Origin: Parasedimentitalea psychrophila
GTDB taxonomy: Bacteria; Pseudomonadota; Alphaproteobacteria; Rhodobacterales; Rhodobacteraceae
DNA: 64,000 nucleotides
Assembly: GCF_030285785.1 (NCBI RefSeq)
Contig: NZ_CP127247.1
Coordinates: 3,433,501-3,497,500 of the forward strand
Reading direction: 5' to 3'
The position numbers and the translations under genes are program-made. Each line of letters begins with the position of its first letter. Position 1 is the first letter of the stretch. The notes below the pieces were generated by a model. The model did not search any database, was not told where the DNA came from, and was given only the letters and a program-made list of their open reading frames with translations. Shown piece by piece: positions 63,917 to 64,000 of the stretch.

Positions 63917-64000
63917 ATGCCCAGTCTCAATCGCATTGCCATGGGCAAGTCCAGTCGCGGCATGATCCGTCAACTGGGGCCCAAAAAGCTGCAGGTGGCC
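63917..64000 (+). CDS. Start of an unidentified gene, cut by the window end
   Basis: ATG 63917 follows GGAGGG at 7 bp. The 28 visible codons begin MPSLNRIAMGKSSRGMIRQL. Too short for a family call. Confidence 0.5.
   Translation, partial: MPSLNRIAMGKSSRGMIRQLGPKKLQVA

Overview
ORGANISM. The core genes, their order and the base composition suggest a marine alphaproteobacterium of the Roseobacter group (Rhodobacterales). The main clues are ftsB-pdhA-pdhB-pdhC with a lipoyl domain fused to PdhB, pgk next to paired cyclophilins, a bactofilin paired with an M23 peptidase, and a separate lpd. This assignment rests on recollection of gene order and families; no search was run.

LAYOUT. (1) 1-6.4 kb is core chromosome: a small dead IS3 copy (16-606), a cysteine synthase, and on the minus strand ftsB-pdhA-pdhB-pdhC. 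(2) 6.5-47.65 kb reads as one accessory island. A 13-bp direct repeat, GATATTTAAGGCC, lies at 6531-6543, just upstream of a tyrosine integrase gene, and again at 47636-47648, just before pgk. Joining the outer flanks rebuilds what looks like a normal Roseobacter intergenic sequence, so these are probably attL and attR of a 41.1-kb element. (3) 47.7-64 kb is core again: pgk, two cyclophilins, a DUF3179 protein, bactofilin and M23 peptidase, a DUF455 protein, a peroxiredoxin, a large AsmA-like protein, queA, an MFS carrier, a DUF924 protein and lpd. Without the island, pdhABC and lpd would lie about 15 kb apart.

INSIDE THE ISLAND. 6.7-12.7 kb is a prophage-type module: integrase, divergent repressor and Cro-like gene, and a tightly overlapped replication-type operon. 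It breaks off in insertion-sequence debris. 13-30 kb is a patchwork of a small bactofilin, a methyltransferase, an IS110 copy, a FecR protein with a CHASE2-adenylate cyclase, a phage-type DUF3307 protein, a histidine kinase/response regulator operon with a secreted HbpS/GlcG-like protein and a secreted ankyrin protein, a GYD protein, a ParB-like stub, a badly damaged IS3 and an intact IS3. 30-45 kb is a dense envelope and ion-flux cassette: two K+ channels, an AI-2E-type permease, a HlyD/DUF2955 pump, AsmA, OmpA-MORN, a porin-like protein and two MscS channels. 45-47.6 kb holds broken genes.

MAIN UNUSUAL SIGNAL. A short imperfect palindrome of about 38-44 bp occurs 11 times. Every copy lies within insertion-sequence-derived DNA: two in the IS3 at 16-606, two in the IS110, six within 0.75 kb of one IS3 remnant, and one at the edge of an IS5-like transposase fragment. 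At several sites the transposase protein reads normally up to the palindrome and resumes right after it, so the palindromes inserted into working genes. A second, unrelated repeat of roughly 190 bp is scattered through the non-coding gaps of the island.
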